From positions 4,965,001 through 5,029,000 of the forward strand of contig NZ_CP065589.1 in assembly GCF_021278965.1 (NCBI RefSeq): 64,000 bases of DNA. The letters run 5' to 3'. Both the position numbers and the translations under genes were made by a program. Positions 62,954-64,000 of the stretch are shown here, one piece after another; position 1 is the first letter of the stretch, and every line of letters begins with the position of its first letter. The notes below the pieces were generated by a model that saw only the letters and a program-made list of their open reading frames with translations, made no database searches and was not told the DNA's origin. Source of the stretch: Chryseobacterium capnotolerans. GTDB taxonomy: Bacteria; Bacteroidota; Bacteroidia; Flavobacteriales; Weeksellaceae.

Positions 62954-63925
62954 ATGAAGTCGAATCAGATATTACTATTTATACATATCGCTGTTGCCGT
63001 ATTACTGCTATGCACATTGGGAAATGCATGGGTTCCACCTAACCTTTTGGGGAACCTTAATTTGCTTTCTCTAGGTTTTCCCTATCTGATATCTGCCTAT
63101 ATTCTTCTTACGCTGGTCTGGGTTTTCAAAAAAAATAAAATTGCTATTGCTTTTGCGCTGGGAACATTACTTTTTTATAATCCGATCAGAAGATGGGTTA
63201 ATTTTTCTCCTAAACCAGATAAAATAAAAACAATACGAGATATTAAGGTGCTTACTTTTAATGTTAAATATGGTGATTATGGCTGGGATAAAGTAAAAAA
63301 CTATATCAAAGAACAGGATCCGGACATCATTCTGGTACAGGAAAAAGACACCAACCGTGCTTTAAGACAGGATCTGGTAAAATATCCTTCCGTAATTCTG
63401 AAAACAAAACATAAAATTGTACGACAGGCAGAGATTATAGAAGATAATTCGAGAGGAAATTCTTTCTACGCAGATGTAGATATCAATGGAAAGATTATCA
63501 GAATTGTAAATGTTTATTTGGAACCTTTCCGACTTCAGAAAACCATGTTTACTAAGCTGGATGCTATGGGAATTGGAAATGTATCTACTCTTCTGTCTCA
63601 TATGATTCCTACTTTTCAGGCGCATGAAGATCAAATTAAAAAGATCAGAAAAGCTATTGATTTTTCCCCATATCCGGTAATTTTAGCTGGAGATTTTAAC
63701 TCTGTTCCCAATTCTTATGAATATTATAGTTTAGGAAAAGACCTTCAGGATGCGTTTTTAACAGCAGGTAAGGGAAGTGCTTCCAGCTTTCATGATTATA
63801 AAATTCCTTTAAGAATTGATTATATTTTTAGTTCAAAATCAATCATTCCGCTAAGTTATAAAGTAGATCAGTCTGTGAAATTATCGGATCACTATCCCGT
63901 AATTGCAGAATTTCTGCTAAATTAG
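62954..63925 (+). CDS. Membrane-anchored endonuclease/exonuclease/phosphatase family protein, paralogue 2
   Basis: A 323-residue protein, a tandem copy of the preceding gene. It shares NLLSLGFPYLISAYILLTLV, VLTFNVKYGDYG, IILVQEKD, LAGDFNSVPNSYEYY and LSDHYPVI, with the same three-helix anchor. Active-site residues are intact. The gap between the two is 74 bp. Duplication and divergence of the middle region (residues about 140-220) suggest different substrates. Confidence 0.9.
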   Translation: MKSNQILLFIHIAVAVLLLCTLGNAWVPPNLLGNLNLLSLGFPYLISAYILLTLVWVFKKNKIAIAFALGTLLFYNPIRRWVNFSPKPDKIKTIRDIKVLTFNVKYGDYGWDKVKNYIKEQDPDIILVQEKDTNRALRQDLVKYPSVILKTKHKIVRQAEIIEDNSRGNSFYADVDINGKIIRIVNVYLEPFRLQKTMFTKLDAMGIGNVSTLLSHMIPTFQAHEDQIKKIRKAIDFSPYPVILAGDFNSVPNSYEYYSLGKDLQDAFLTAGKGSASSFHDYKIPLRIDYIFSSKSIIPLSYKVDQSVKLSDHYPVIAEFLLN

Positions 63926-63929
63926 TTCC

Positions 63930-64000
63930 ATGAAAAATTTATTGTCTGCCATTTTCATTTTCGGGCTTTTTTTAACAGCCTGTTCTAAGAAGGAATCTCC
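63930..64000 (+). CDS. Lipoprotein, N-terminal part only
   Basis: The ATG at 63930 starts a signal peptide with a lipobox (MKNLLSAIFIFGLFLTACSK), Cys18 being the expected lipidation site. It begins 4 bp after the EEP gene and runs off the window. Its function cannot be judged. Confidence 0.7.
   Translation, partial: MKNLLSAIFIFGLFLTACSKKES

Overview
The window reads as a chromosomal segment of a flavobacterium, most likely Chryseobacterium or a close Weeksellaceae relative. The evidence is the AT-rich sequence, promoters of the Bacteroidetes type (-7 TAnnTTTG, sometimes with a -33 TTG about 19 bp upstream), type IX secretion C-terminal domains, SusC/CarboxypepD-type outer membrane proteins, GLPGLI, DUF3127 and DUF5690 family proteins, and near absence of Shine-Dalgarno sequences. 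There is no integrase, transposase, phage block or CRISPR array.

Layout. (1) 1-8374: a tight same-strand cluster centred on NAD and ADP-ribose chemistry. In order it holds a divergent PurA-like GTPase ligase, a TARG1/Poa1-like macrodomain, a small protein with a possible ADP-ribosyltransferase fold, a bacterial PARG-like protein (in-frame TGA), a MacroD-type macrodomain (frameshift), a Sir2 deacylase, an ADP-ribosylglycohydrolase, two unknown proteins, the RNA 2'-phosphotransferase KptA/Tpt1 and a calcineurin-like phosphatase. This is the best candidate for an undescribed system. (2) 8397-9795: an LRR-like protein and a SMI1/KNR4 protein, an immunity-style pair. (3) 9.9-17.9 kb: M14 peptidase, JmjC-like cupin, a barrel protein with CarboxypepD domain, DinB, GLPGLI. 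(4) 18.1-20.5 kb: feoA-feoB plus a Cys-rich FeoB partner. (5) 20.7-28.5 kb: T9SS LamG protein, DUF4421, glmM (frameshift), a Crp/Fnr regulator beside an oxidoreductase, and a TPR protein. (6) 28.8-31.6 kb: EamA transporter, aat, DUF3127, then a partly duplicated tRNA array (Leu-Gly-Leu, Leu-Leu). (7) 31.7-41.3 kb: an XRE regulator divergent from a membrane-stress operon (YbjN-like, PspA, YqiJ-like, flotillin, giant coiled-coil AAA+ ATPase). (8) 41.4-45.2 kb: DUF389 protein, a MocR regulator (frameshift) and a GNAT. (9) 45.2-54.6 kb: a probable aminophosphonate regulon: a secreted phosphatase-superfamily enzyme, PhnX-like HAD hydrolase, TIGR03364-type FAD oxidoreductase, DUF5690 transporter, TonB receptor and XRE-cupin regulator. 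A shared 17-bp operator-like palindrome ties the phosphatase to the receptor operon. (10) 55-64 kb: a two-component pair, UspA-like and YoaK proteins, mutL, rhomboid, two tandem EEP-family membrane proteins and a partial lipoprotein.

Cautions. Six genes, including the normally essential glmM, are each broken by one base in an A or T run. This looks like residual sequencing error rather than decay. The PARG-like gene is different: it has a single in-frame TGA and no length change. Several intergenic regions hold dispersed repeats, including a palindromic family with three copies here. All functions are assigned by eye from sequence motifs; no database search was run.
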